A stretch of DNA of 64,000 nucleotides. Origin: Lentzea waywayandensis (lineage in GTDB: Bacteria > Actinomycetota > Actinomycetes > Mycobacteriales > Pseudonocardiaceae). Shown in pieces: positions 42,596-50,590 of this stretch. The position numbers were made by a program, and so were the translations under genes. The notes beneath the pieces are model-generated. The model was not told the DNA's origin, did not search any database, and saw only the letters and a program-made list of their open reading frames with translations. The DNA is taken from contig NZ_FOYL01000001.1 of the NCBI RefSeq assembly GCF_900115955.1, positions 186,001-250,000 on the forward strand, given 5' to 3'. The number at the start of each line of letters is the position of its first letter. Position 1 is the stretch's first letter.

Positions 42596-43702
42596 TCACT
42601 TGATCATGGGCTGGAAGACGCGGTCGCGCGGTCGCACCGGCGAACGTGTCGCCTGCCTGACAGCCAGTGCTCCCAGCGCCACAACGGTCAGCCACACGTA
42701 GGTGTCGAACTCGTGCAGCCTCGTCACGAACACCAGGAACACGGAGGTGAAGGCGAGCCAGTTGCCGCGCAGGCCCAGGTACACCAGCACCGGCACGCAC
42801 CACACCCAGTGGTGCAGCCAGGAGACCGGCGAGGCCAGCAGCCCGGCGGCCGCGATGACGAACAGTGCGACGAGGTCGTCGCGGGTCCGCCGGGCCACGA
42901 AGACCGCGGTGGCCACCACGGCGGCGGCGAGCACCACCCACAGCAGTGTCTCCACGCCGGACGCGAGGCCGAAACCGCGCAACAGACCACGGATCGACTG
43001 GTTCGTGGACAACGACATGTCGCCGATGCGGTCGGGGTTCAGCAGCGAGTGCAGCCAGTACTGGAGCGAATCCGCCGGCGCGATCAGGAATCCCGCGACG
43101 ACCAGTCCGGCGAACGTGACCATCGACGTGATCGCGGCGCGCCAGTCGCGCCTGACGATGAAGTACAGCACGAAGATCGCGGGCGTCAGCTTGATCGCGG
43201 CGGCGACGCCGATCAGCACGCCACGCCGGCGCCTGCCGGTCACCAGCAGGACGTCGATCACGACCAGCGCCAGCAGGAACAGGTTGATCTGGCCGTAGCC
43301 GTAGGTCATCCACACCGGGTCCAGCGCCAGCGCGCCGATCGCGGCCGGCGGGCCGACCGTCCACCTGAGATCAGGACGGACCTTGCCCGCCACCGCCACG
43401 CACACCGCGGTCAGCGCGACGAACCCGGCCGCGACCACCAGCAGGTTGTGCCACCCGCCCGGCACGAAGCTCAGGCCGCTGAACAACGCCGCCGCGATCG
43501 GCGGGTAGGTGAAGGGCAGCTGGGGGTCGAGCGGCGGGCCGGTGAACCCGACGTACAGCGGCCTGCCGTCGAGCCAGGCCAGGCCGCCGAGCCGGTACAC
43601 GTCGAGGTCGATCGGGTAGTGACCGGACCAGGTGAACAGCAGCCACGCCAGAGCGGCCGGCCAGAGCGCAGCCGAGAGCCGCACTGGGTACGCGATGGAC
43701 AC
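42596..43702 (-). CDS. GT87-type mannosyltransferase, divergent member
   Basis: A 368-residue GT-C enzyme. Loop 1 has 'GHYPIDLDVYRLGGLAWLDG', then 'QLPFTYPPIAAALFSGLSF', 'YGYGQINLFLLALVVIDVLL', 'AAIKLTPAIFVLYFIVRRDW', 'STNQSIRGLLRGFG' and 'PVSWLHHWVWCVPVLVYLGL'. The layout is that of actinobacterial alpha-1,2-mannosyltransferases, but it is clearly more distant from the tandem pair at 38155/39434 than they are from each other. GTG 43702 has a CGAGG upstream. Together with mptB and the pair it suggests a complete set for mannan backbone and branches. Confidence 0.88.
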   Translation of the reverse strand: MSIAYPVRLSAALWPAALAWLLFTWSGHYPIDLDVYRLGGLAWLDGRPLYVGFTGPPLDPQLPFTYPPIAAALFSGLSFVPGGWHNLLVVAAGFVALTAVCVAVAGKVRPDLRWTVGPPAAIGALALDPVWMTYGYGQINLFLLALVVIDVLLVTGRRRRGVLIGVAAAIKLTPAIFVLYFIVRRDWRAAITSMVTFAGLVVAGFLIAPADSLQYWLHSLLNPDRIGDMSLSTNQSIRGLLRGFGLASGVETLLWVVLAAAVVATAVFVARRTRDDLVALFVIAAAGLLASPVSWLHHWVWCVPVLVYLGLRGNWLAFTSVFLVFVTRLHEFDTYVWLTVVALGALAVRQATRSPVRPRDRVFQPMIK

Positions 43703-43747
43703 ACCTCGAAGCTAATTTCGGCCGGAACCGCTCACCTTGCTGAACAA

Positions 43748-43838
43748 CCGGCAGAAGTTCCGGCAGAAATGAGGTTCGGAAGCAGCGTTACCCCGGTGTC
43801 AGACGTCTACCGGTCAGCACCATGCGCTGAAGACGTCT
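43748..43838. promoter_or_regulatory. Repeats upstream of HTH-NB-ARC regulator
   Basis: CCGGCAGAA occurs twice (43748-43756, 43760-43768), and the self-complementary AGACGTCT occurs twice 30 bp apart (43801-43808, 43831-43838), the second 12 bp before the GTG start. Three helical turns separate the AGACGTCT copies, as expected for cooperative binding. Confidence 0.35.
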
Positions 43839-43850
43839 GGGGGTAGCGCA

Positions 43851-46184
43851 GTGAGCACGACCGCGTTCGGGGACTTTCTCCGCTTTTATCGATCGCGTGT
43901 TCCGTTGACGCAGGAAGAGCTGTCAGAACGCACAGGCCTGAGCACGCGCGCGATCAGCGACATGGAACGCGGCCGCACGCTCAGTCCGCAGTTCCGCACC
44001 GTGCAGCTGCTGGTGGGCGGGCTCGGTCTCAGGGGCGAGGAGGCGGCGGAGTTCACCGCGCTCGCCCGCGTCAGCCGGGTGGCCGGAGCTGAGGAACGCC
44101 CGGACGCGCCGTTCGCCGTGACGTCCTGCTCGCTGCCACCGGTGCTGATCGAGCTCACCGGCAGGGAGAGCGAGAAGAAGCTCCTGGACGGGTTCGCCGC
44201 GGACGCCTCGTCGTCGTCACGGCTGCAGATCGCCGTCGTGCACGGCGCGCCCGGCGCGGGCAAGACCGCGCTGGCCGTCGACGCGGGACACCGGCTGGGC
44301 GCGCGGTTCGCCGACGGCTGCGTGTTCCTCGACCTGCGCGGCACCGACGCCGAGCCGCTGACCCCGGACAAGGCCGCGCACCGGCTGCTGCGCTCGTTCG
44401 GAGTGGACGAGCGCCAGATCCCCGCCGACCCGGACGACAAGCTGTCGCTGTACCGCTCGCAGCTGCGCGACCGGACGGTGTTGCTGGTGCTGGACAACGC
44501 GGAGAACGAGGCGCAGGTGCGGCCGTTGCTCGCGTCCAGTCCCGGCACGCTGGTGCTGCTGACCAGCCGCCGGACCATGACCGGCCTCGACGCCCGGCAC
44601 CGGCTCCCGCTGGAGTTGTTGCCGCTGAACCGTTCCGTCGAACTGCTGCGCGCCGTGACGGGCCCGGACCGGCTCGATGCCGAACCGGACGCGGCCGAGC
44701 GGGTCGCCGAGCTGTGCGGGGGCCTGCCGCTGGCGTTGCTCATCGCGGGGAACCGGCTGACGAGCAGACCACAGTGGACGATCGGCCACCTCGCCGAGCA
44801 GCTGGAGGACGAACGGCGCCGCCTGTCCGTGCTGCGGGCGGGCGACCTGCAGGTGCGGGCGGCGTTCGAGATCTCCTACCACCAGCTCAGTTCCGCCGCC
44901 GCCACCCTGTTCCGCAGGCTGGCCCTGGTCACGAGCCCCGAGGTGAGCGTGGCCCTGGCCGCCGTTCTGGTCGACGACGCCGAGGAGTCGTTGGAGGAAC
45001 TGGCCGACGCGAGCCTGCTCGGCATCAGCGAGACGCCCGGCCGGTACACGCGCCACGACCTGCTGCACGTCTTCGCCGCCGAACGGCTCGAACTCGACGA
45101 CGACCCGGCCGCCGTGCTGAAGGCGCGCACACGTTTGCGGCACTGGCTCCTCGACACCGCCACCGGTGCGGCCCTCTTCTTCGACCACGACATGCCCGCC
45201 GAGCGTGCGGGTCCGGTGCACGACAAGGAGTCCGCGGCCCGGTGGCTCGAACTGGAACTGGAGAACTGGCGCGGGGCACTGCGATCGGCGGTGGCGGAAG
45301 GCGAGCACGACCGCGTTCTCGCGCTGGCACAGGCGATGCACTGGTACTCGGACATGCACGGCGTCGGCGAACTGTGGCGTGAGGTCTTCTCCGCCGGCGC
45401 TCACGCGGCCCGGCGACTGGGCAACGCCAAAGGCGCCGCCGAGCAGCTGAACTACCTGTCGTGGGCGCTGTACGCGTTGTGCGGGCGGCCTCACGAGGCC
45501 CTCGCCGTGCACGAGGAGGCGGCGGCGGAGCCGATCGACGACACCCTCACCGAGGCGTGGAACTGCTACTACGGCTCGGCGATCAGGCGACGGCTGGGCG
45601 AACTGGAGAAGGCGGTGTCGCTGGGCCGCCGGTCCGTCGAGGAGTTCCAGCGGGCCGGCTACCTGATCGGCGAGAACCTCGCGCTCTCCCTGCTCGGCCT
45701 GATGCTGCACACCGCCGGCGATCTCGGCGAGGCCGCCGAGGTGCAACAACTCAGCGTGGACCAGCACCGCAAGGCCGGCGGTGACGACGAGCTGCTCTCG
45801 ATGCTGCTCATCCGCCTGGCGACGACCCTGGCGGCCGCGGGCCAGGTGATCGCCGCGATGGACCTGCTCGACGAGGCGGAGTCGTTGTTCCACAGGCACT
45901 CCAACACCGCGGGAACGGCTCGGGTGCAACACGGTCGCGGCGTGGTGCTGATGGACGCGGGACGGTTCGGCGAGGCGCGGGAGCAACTGCTGGCGGCGCT
46001 GGGCGAGGCGAGGCTCTCCGATCACCGGGTCGAGATCATGGCCAGGCTCGCCGAACTCGCCGACGCCGCGGGTGATTCGGCGCAGGCCCGCGAGTACCGG
46101 GTGCGGGCGCTCGCCGAGTGCGACCGCTACGACACCCCGGCGGTCCGTGTCACGGCGGCGAAACTGGTGGCAGCGCTGAAATAA
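43851..46184 (+). CDS. STAND regulator: HTH-NB-ARC-TPR
   Basis: A 777-residue signal-transduction ATPase. An XRE-type helix-turn-helix lies at about 5-75 ('FLRFYRSRVPLTQEELSERT', 'STRAISDMERGRTLSPQ'). The NB-ARC module spans about 105-400, with Walker A 'VVHGAPGAGKTALAVDAG', Walker B 'TVLLVLDNAENEAQVRPLL', sensor 'LVLLTSRRTMTGL' and the GLPLAL motif 'ELCGGLPLALLIAGNRL'. TPR repeats follow to the end. Such proteins are ligand-gated transcription factors, often for secondary metabolism, with an unknown inducer. Convergent with the M23 peptidase gene, with a shared terminator. Confidence 0.92.
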   Translation: MSTTAFGDFLRFYRSRVPLTQEELSERTGLSTRAISDMERGRTLSPQFRTVQLLVGGLGLRGEEAAEFTALARVSRVAGAEERPDAPFAVTSCSLPPVLIELTGRESEKKLLDGFAADASSSSRLQIAVVHGAPGAGKTALAVDAGHRLGARFADGCVFLDLRGTDAEPLTPDKAAHRLLRSFGVDERQIPADPDDKLSLYRSQLRDRTVLLVLDNAENEAQVRPLLASSPGTLVLLTSRRTMTGLDARHRLPLELLPLNRSVELLRAVTGPDRLDAEPDAAERVAELCGGLPLALLIAGNRLTSRPQWTIGHLAEQLEDERRRLSVLRAGDLQVRAAFEISYHQLSSAAATLFRRLALVTSPEVSVALAAVLVDDAEESLEELADASLLGISETPGRYTRHDLLHVFAAERLELDDDPAAVLKARTRLRHWLLDTATGAALFFDHDMPAERAGPVHDKESAARWLELELENWRGALRSAVAEGEHDRVLALAQAMHWYSDMHGVGELWREVFSAGAHAARRLGNAKGAAEQLNYLSWALYALCGRPHEALAVHEEAAAEPIDDTLTEAWNCYYGSAIRRRLGELEKAVSLGRRSVEEFQRAGYLIGENLALSLLGLMLHTAGDLGEAAEVQQLSVDQHRKAGGDDELLSMLLIRLATTLAAAGQVIAAMDLLDEAESLFHRHSNTAGTARVQHGRGVVLMDAGRFGEAREQLLAALGEARLSDHRVEIMARLAELADAAGDSAQAREYRVRALAECDRYDTPAVRVTAAKLVAALK

Positions 46185-46190
46185 CGGAAC

Positions 46191-46226
46191 CGGTGCCGAT
46201 CCCGCCCTGGGGCAGGATCGGCACCG
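46191..46226. terminator. Bidirectional terminator
   Basis: Perfect 12-bp stem (46191-46202 with 46215-46226), 12-base loop, between the convergent regulator and M23 peptidase genes. Confidence 0.75.
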
Positions 46227-46231
46227 TCAGG

Positions 46232-47431
46232 TCAGCAGGCCGAGGCCACCGGTTCGTTCGAGCCGGTGTCGACGAAACCGTCGCTGATCCACTTGCCGTC
46301 CTCGAGCCGGTTCCACAGATCCGTGCGGCCCCAGACCCCCTCGACGGCCTCGCCGCGGCTGGTGCACGCGATGGACACCACCGCGCCGTCCGCGACCGTG
46401 CCCGCGACCGAGTAGCTCAGGCCGGGGCCGGAACGCAGGTTCACCGTGGTGTTCGGACCCGCGTCGACCGTGCCGGTGGGCAGTGTCGTGCCGCCACCGC
46501 CGTAGTTCGTGATCCGGCCGCCGACGGACACCCGCGTGCTGCCGCGCTGCGCGTAGCCGCCGTACGCCTGCGAACCCTCGTAGAAGGTCCAGCCGCCGAT
46601 CGTCATCCCGTTGACGCTCACGTGGGTGTTGCCGCGCAGCAACGAGAAGTGCACGTGTGCCCCGGTACTCGAACCACCGCACGGCAGCTCGTTGCCGATG
46701 TTGCCGAGATACGTGCCGGTGCGCACGGCGCTGCCGTCGGCGAGCGTCGTCAGGTTGTACATGTGGTAGTAGGTGGTGCTGTAACCGTTGTCGTGCACGA
46801 CCTTCACCAATGCGCTGCGACCCACAACGCAGCTCTTGTAGACACGGCCGTTGCCCGCGGACAAGACGCGGCCGTCACCGCCGTTGAAGTCGATGGAGCT
46901 GAACGGCCGGCTGTTGCCGCTGTTGCCGTGCGGGCCGCCGCCCATCCACCACGCCACGTTCACCGGCCACGGCAGGCCGAGTCCGGTGGGAGCGAGCGCC
47001 TGGTTGCTCTGGTTGGCCGCGAACGTCCGCTTCTCGCCGTCACTGAGCACGCCGGACGGCGCCTGTGCGGCCAGAGCGGCGAACCCGGCGGTGCCGTCGA
47101 GCTCGACCCGCCACGTGGACCGTTCCTTGCGTGCCAGGAACAACGCCATGTGCGGCGCCCCGTGCTCCTGACCGTGAGCCATGGGAATGGTGGTGCTGCC
47201 GAACACCCACGCACCAGACGTGCGAGTCGGCTCGAACAGCGGTTCACGCAACGTCTGCGTGTCCCACTGCCTCTTCACCGCGTCGCCGTGCTGCTGGAGC
47301 ATGGTGGCGCGCACGGTCGCGGCGAGGTCGGGTGCGGCGGCCGTCGCGGACGGCGCGGCCAGCACCGCGGCACCGGCCGCGAGTGCGGAGAACAGCGCGG
47401 CGAATCGCCGCGCGGACAACGGACGGGACAT
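46232..47431 (-). CDS. Secreted M23-family metallopeptidase with SH3b domain
   Basis: A 399-residue exported protein. Signal peptide is residues 1-32 ('ARRFAALFSALAAGAAVLAA'). The LytM/M23 domain at about 170-285 has the zinc-ligand segment 'PFSSIDFNGGDGRVLSAGNG' and the histidines of 'STGAHVHFSLLRGN' (HxH). A C-terminal SH3b-like domain at about 320-395 ('TTVNLRSGPGLSYSVAGTV') probably binds peptidoglycan. Relatives include LasA-type and lysostaphin-like endopeptidases that cut peptidoglycan cross-links. An N-terminal region of about 130 residues is unassigned. Confidence 0.9.
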   Translation of the reverse strand: MSRPLSARRFAALFSALAAGAAVLAAPSATAAAPDLAATVRATMLQQHGDAVKRQWDTQTLREPLFEPTRTSGAWVFGSTTIPMAHGQEHGAPHMALFLARKERSTWRVELDGTAGFAALAAQAPSGVLSDGEKRTFAANQSNQALAPTGLGLPWPVNVAWWMGGGPHGNSGNSRPFSSIDFNGGDGRVLSAGNGRVYKSCVVGRSALVKVVHDNGYSTTYYHMYNLTTLADGSAVRTGTYLGNIGNELPCGGSSTGAHVHFSLLRGNTHVSVNGMTIGGWTFYEGSQAYGGYAQRGSTRVSVGGRITNYGGGGTTLPTGTVDAGPNTTVNLRSGPGLSYSVAGTVADGAVVSIACTSRGEAVEGVWGRTDLWNRLEDGKWISDGFVDTGSNEPVASAC

Positions 47432-47552
47432 GTGCCCTCCAGGGGGAAATCGGCACAGGGCAGGGATTCGGCGGCTCTTGCAGGGGCCGCCGCGCCGATG
47501 ACATACCGGTGGGCCGATGCGGTCAAGGACACCTCCGGCAGAGGACCCACCA

Positions 47553-47642
47553 CTGTGGAACGCCCTCCAAAACTGTGGAGGGATACCTACGTTTGTCGGT
47601 CATATCGGGCGCGATCGGCCTTCTAAACTGTTTTCTCCACAG
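47553..47642. promoter_or_regulatory. CTGTGGA elements upstream of HTH-like gene
   Basis: CTGTGGA at 47553-47559 and 47573-47579 (20 bp apart, two helical turns), and its inverse TCCACAG at 47636-47642, 16 bp before the gene start. Possible autoregulatory sites of the protein at 47658. Confidence 0.35.
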
Positions 47643-47657
47643 TCGAGGGGGTGTGCG

Positions 47658-48599
47658 GTGGCCGTTCCTCCCGACGTCGGCGACGAGGTCGACGTGTTGC
47701 TGCGCGCCGGTCCGTTCCACGCCGCGTTGCGGGCCGCCGTCGAGCGCAGCGGCCTCACCCTGGAACGCCTGCGCGACCGTCTCGACCGCCGGGGCATCCA
47801 CGTCAGCCTGTCCACGCTGAGCTACTGGCGACTGGGCCGCAGCCGTCCTGAACGCGCCGACTCGCTGCGCGCGGTGCAGGCCATCGAGACCATCCTCGGC
47901 CTGCCCAGGCACTCCCTCGAAGCCCTGCTCGGGCCGCCGCGCCCTCGTGGCCGATGGGCGTCGAAGCAGCAGCAGACCCGTGACTACGGGCGGATGCTGG
48001 AACCCGCGCAGTCGCTGGCGGAAATCGTGCAGGCGCTGGTCGGCCCGTCCGACGGCGACCTGCGCCTGTGGTCGCAGGACGACGCGGCCACAGTGGACGA
48101 GCACGGCGTGCTTCGCACGATCCACACCAGACAGGTGCTGCGTGCGGTCGCCGGCCACCCCGACCGCTACCTGGCCGTGTACTGCGCGGACGCCGGCACG
48201 CCACCGGACGCGTTGGGCGTGGAGGCCGTGCGCGACTGCCGGTTGGGACGCGTGCGGCGGCATCCCGGAGCGCCGGTGATCGCCGTGGAGCTGCTGTTCG
48301 ACCAAAGCCTGCGCGCGGGCCAGACGCACCTGCTGGAGTACCGCTTCACCATCGCGGAGAACGGCGCGCGGTCACACGACTACCGGCGCGCGTTCCGTTA
48401 CCCCGTGGGCACGTACGTGGCGAGCGTGCAGTTCACCGAACCGCGCCTCCCGGTCCGCTGCTACGCCCTCGCACAGCCCGGCGTGGACGCGACGCAGGTG
48501 CACGGCGACGAACTCGCGCTCACGCCGGGGCGGGTGCTGCACCTGACGGCGAAGGACGTGCGGCCGGGCGTGCTCGGCATGGGCTGGGACTGGTCCTAG
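47658..48599 (+). CDS. Putative HTH-domain regulatory protein
   Basis: A 313-residue protein. Residues 15-80 look like a helix-turn-helix of the XRE type ('HAALRAAVERSGLTLERLRD', 'SLSTLSYWRLGRSRPERADS', 'RAVQAIETILGLPRHSLEAL'). The remaining 230 residues are mostly beta-rich, unassigned, and contain no known catalytic motif. Similar proteins recur in Pseudonocardiales and Streptomyces without known function. GAGGGGG precedes GTG 47658. Its stop codon interlocks with that of the convergent DUF998 gene (shared CTAG). Confidence 0.7.
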   Translation: MAVPPDVGDEVDVLLRAGPFHAALRAAVERSGLTLERLRDRLDRRGIHVSLSTLSYWRLGRSRPERADSLRAVQAIETILGLPRHSLEALLGPPRPRGRWASKQQQTRDYGRMLEPAQSLAEIVQALVGPSDGDLRLWSQDDAATVDEHGVLRTIHTRQVLRAVAGHPDRYLAVYCADAGTPPDALGVEAVRDCRLGRVRRHPGAPVIAVELLFDQSLRAGQTHLLEYRFTIAENGARSHDYRRAFRYPVGTYVASVQFTEPRLPVRCYALAQPGVDATQVHGDELALTPGRVLHLTAKDVRPGVLGMGWDWS

Positions 48600-49237
48600 A
48601 CCGCAGGCCGGGCCGGCAACGCCACGCCGCAGACGACCGCCCACAGCAGCACCGGGAATGCCGCGATGCGTTCCCACATACCGAACAGCGCCGGACCGCC
48701 GACCTGGGCCACCAACAGCGCGAGGGCCACCGCCGCCACGATCGCGCCACCGGCTCCGATGCGGCCCAGAAGGCGCCACCGGGCGGTGCGCGCCAGGGCG
48801 AGGCCGGTCAGCAGCATCGCGACCTCACCGACCGGGATGGCGACGACCGCGCCGGCGATGTGCAGCGCACGCCGGGTGTCCTCGGGGTTCAGGCCGACGA
48901 CGGCCAGGGCAAGACCGGTGACGACGAGGAGCAGAAGACCGGCGCGGGCCGTCCGCACGTCCGGGAACAGCGGCCGGACCAGCAGAGCTCCCGCGGCCAG
49001 GCACAGACCCGCGAGCGTCCAGGACACACCGGAGACGACGTGCCAGGGCGAACACACCCAGCGGCCGACCTCGGCCGACTGGAAGCAGGTGGCCGCGCCC
49101 AGGTCGCTGATCGCGTTGCGCAGCCAGCTGTACGGGACCTCCCACCGCGACTCCACCACGAACAGCAGCACGAAGTACTGCGCGACCAGCACCCACAGCA
49201 CCGCGCCCAGCCGGGTTCGCCCGTCCACGTCGATCAC
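48596..49237 (-). CDS. DUF998 membrane protein
   Basis: A 213-residue membrane protein with six predicted helices and the DUF998 features 'WEVPYSWLRNAISDLGAATC', 'SPWHVVSGVSWTLAGLCLAA' and 'NPEDTRRALHIAGAVVAIP'. Function unknown. Its stop overlaps that of the convergent gene by four bases (CTAG), leaving no room for a terminator between them. Confidence 0.85.
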   Translation of the reverse strand: MIDVDGRTRLGAVLWVLVAQYFVLLFVVESRWEVPYSWLRNAISDLGAATCFQSAEVGRWVCSPWHVVSGVSWTLAGLCLAAGALLVRPLFPDVRTARAGLLLLVVTGLALAVVGLNPEDTRRALHIAGAVVAIPVGEVAMLLTGLALARTARWRLLGRIGAGGAIVAAVALALLVAQVGGPALFGMWERIAAFPVLLWAVVCGVALPARPAV

Positions 49238-49468
49238 CCTGGGGACCTTAGGTCATCCGGCGCGTCGACCTGAGCTACCGCGAGTGCTCACCGGCGAAAG
49301 CGAGAACCGCGTCCGCGAAGGCACCTGCCGGTCGTCGATGATCTCGGGAACGAGGTTCTCGTCGAGGCTGGAGGTGCGTGCCGGTGACGGCCGTCCGAAG
49401 TGGAGCGAACTCCGTCTCCCTGCCCCAGCGGTCGGCGAGATAGGCGGGCAGCAGCCCGCGCACGAGCG
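49238..49468. other. 231-bp gap between DUF998 and TetR genes
   Basis: Short minus-strand frames ('YLADRWGRETEFAPLRTAVT', 'FADAVLAFAGEHSR') have coding-like composition and may be remnants of a lost gene, but no family can be named. It should also hold the DUF998 promoter. Confidence 0.3.
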
Positions 49469-50035
49469 TTATCCGGTGGGGCCGATGAGGTTGTCCACCA
49501 GATATGCCAACGCCTCGGGGTCGCCGACGATCTCCGGCAGAGCGTCGGGCGTTGCGCGTCGCAGCTGTATCCAGCCGACGTAGGCGGAGTACGCGACGAG
49601 GGCCTGTCGCCGGGCGCGCGTCGCAGGCAGCCCGAGTTCCGCGTAGGCCTCGGTCAGGAACGCGACCCTGCGTTCGGTGACCCGCCGCAGGATCGGCGCG
49701 ACCACCGGGTCGTCGGCATGTGCCACCAGGGCGGGTTCCAGTCCGCTCACCGGATCCTCGGTGATCGCGATTCGGAAGAGCTCGCGCAGTTTGTCCCGCG
49801 GGTCGGCGATGGACGCCACCTGATCGATCACCGCGATGGTGCCCTGCTGCTCCCACCACTGCAGGGCGTCGCGCAGCAGCGCCGTGCGATCGGTGAAGTG
49901 CCAGTAGAAGCTGCCTCGCGTCACGCCGAGCTGCTGGGCGAGCGGCACCACGGCCACCGCGCTCACGCCGCCTTGGGCCAGGGCGCCGAGCGCCGCGGTG
50001 AGCCAGTCCTGCTTCGACAACCGAGCCACGTCCAT
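49469..50035 (-). CDS. TetR-family repressor
   Basis: A 188-residue regulator. The TetR helix-turn-helix is at about 8-55 ('LSKQDWLTAALGALAQGGVS', 'VVPLAQQLGVTRGSFYWHFT'), and the C-terminal ligand domain is helical. The start codon at 50035 lies inside the first of two operator-like repeats (50032-50049), so it very probably represses itself and the divergent DUF3995 gene 54 bp away. Confidence 0.92.
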   Translation of the reverse strand: MDVARLSKQDWLTAALGALAQGGVSAVAVVPLAQQLGVTRGSFYWHFTDRTALLRDALQWWEQQGTIAVIDQVASIADPRDKLRELFRIAITEDPVSGLEPALVAHADDPVVAPILRRVTERRVAFLTEAYAELGLPATRARRQALVAYSAYVGWIQLRRATPDALPEIVGDPEALAYLVDNLIGPTG

Positions 50036-50071
50036 ACAGTACTGTACGGTTGACCATACAGAGGTGTACGG
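50032..50071. promoter_or_regulatory. Two tandem TetR-type operators
   Basis: CCATACAGTACTGTACGG (50032-50049) and CCATACAGAGGTGTACGG (50054-50071) share the inverted half-sites CCATACA and TGTACGG, spaced 22 bp apart. They fill the gap between the divergent TetR and DUF3995 genes. Confidence 0.8.
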
Positions 50072-50088
50072 AACACTGGAGGCGCGCG

Positions 50089-50505
50089 ATGACGGCGTTG
50101 GGTTTGGGCACGGCTGTGGTGTTGACGCTGGTCGGCGCCCTGCACGTGGTGTGGATGTTCTCGCCGTGGCCTCTGCGCACCCGCGAGGAGTTCGCCAGCC
50201 GAGTGGTGGGCGTTCCCGTGGAGAAGCTGCCGACGGGGCCGGCGACCGGTGCGGTCGCGGTACTGCTCGCGGTGGCCGCCTACATCGTCGCGGGCCGCGC
50301 GGGCGTGGTGCCGGTGCCCGGCCCCGGCTGGCTGGCGACCGTGGGGACGGCCGGCGTGGCCGCGGTGTTCCTGCTGCGCGGCGCGGGCGGCCTGGTGGTG
50401 TCGTCACGGCAGGACACCGAATTCGCCCGGCTCGACCGGCGGATCTACTCGCCGCTGTGCCTTGTTCTGGCGGCATGCTGCGCAACAGTCGCCGCGCTGG
50501 GATGA
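50089..50505 (+). CDS. DUF3995 small membrane protein
   Basis: A 138-residue protein with four predicted helices and DUF3995 features ('LTLVGALHVVWMFSPWPLRT', 'FLLRGAGGLVV', 'FARLDRRIYSPLCLVLAACC'). Function unknown. GGAGG at 50077 supports ATG 50089. It is divergent from the TetR gene and under two shared operator-like repeats, so it is the evident target of that regulator. Confidence 0.85.
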   Translation: MTALGLGTAVVLTLVGALHVVWMFSPWPLRTREEFASRVVGVPVEKLPTGPATGAVAVLLAVAAYIVAGRAGVVPVPGPGWLATVGTAGVAAVFLLRGAGGLVVSSRQDTEFARLDRRIYSPLCLVLAACCATVAALG

Positions 50506-50590
50506 ACCTTTCCCGCGCCGCTGTCGCGACCAGGGGCAGATGCCCACTCCCGTCACCGGAATAGCATCACCGCCACCCTCGACCTACGCA

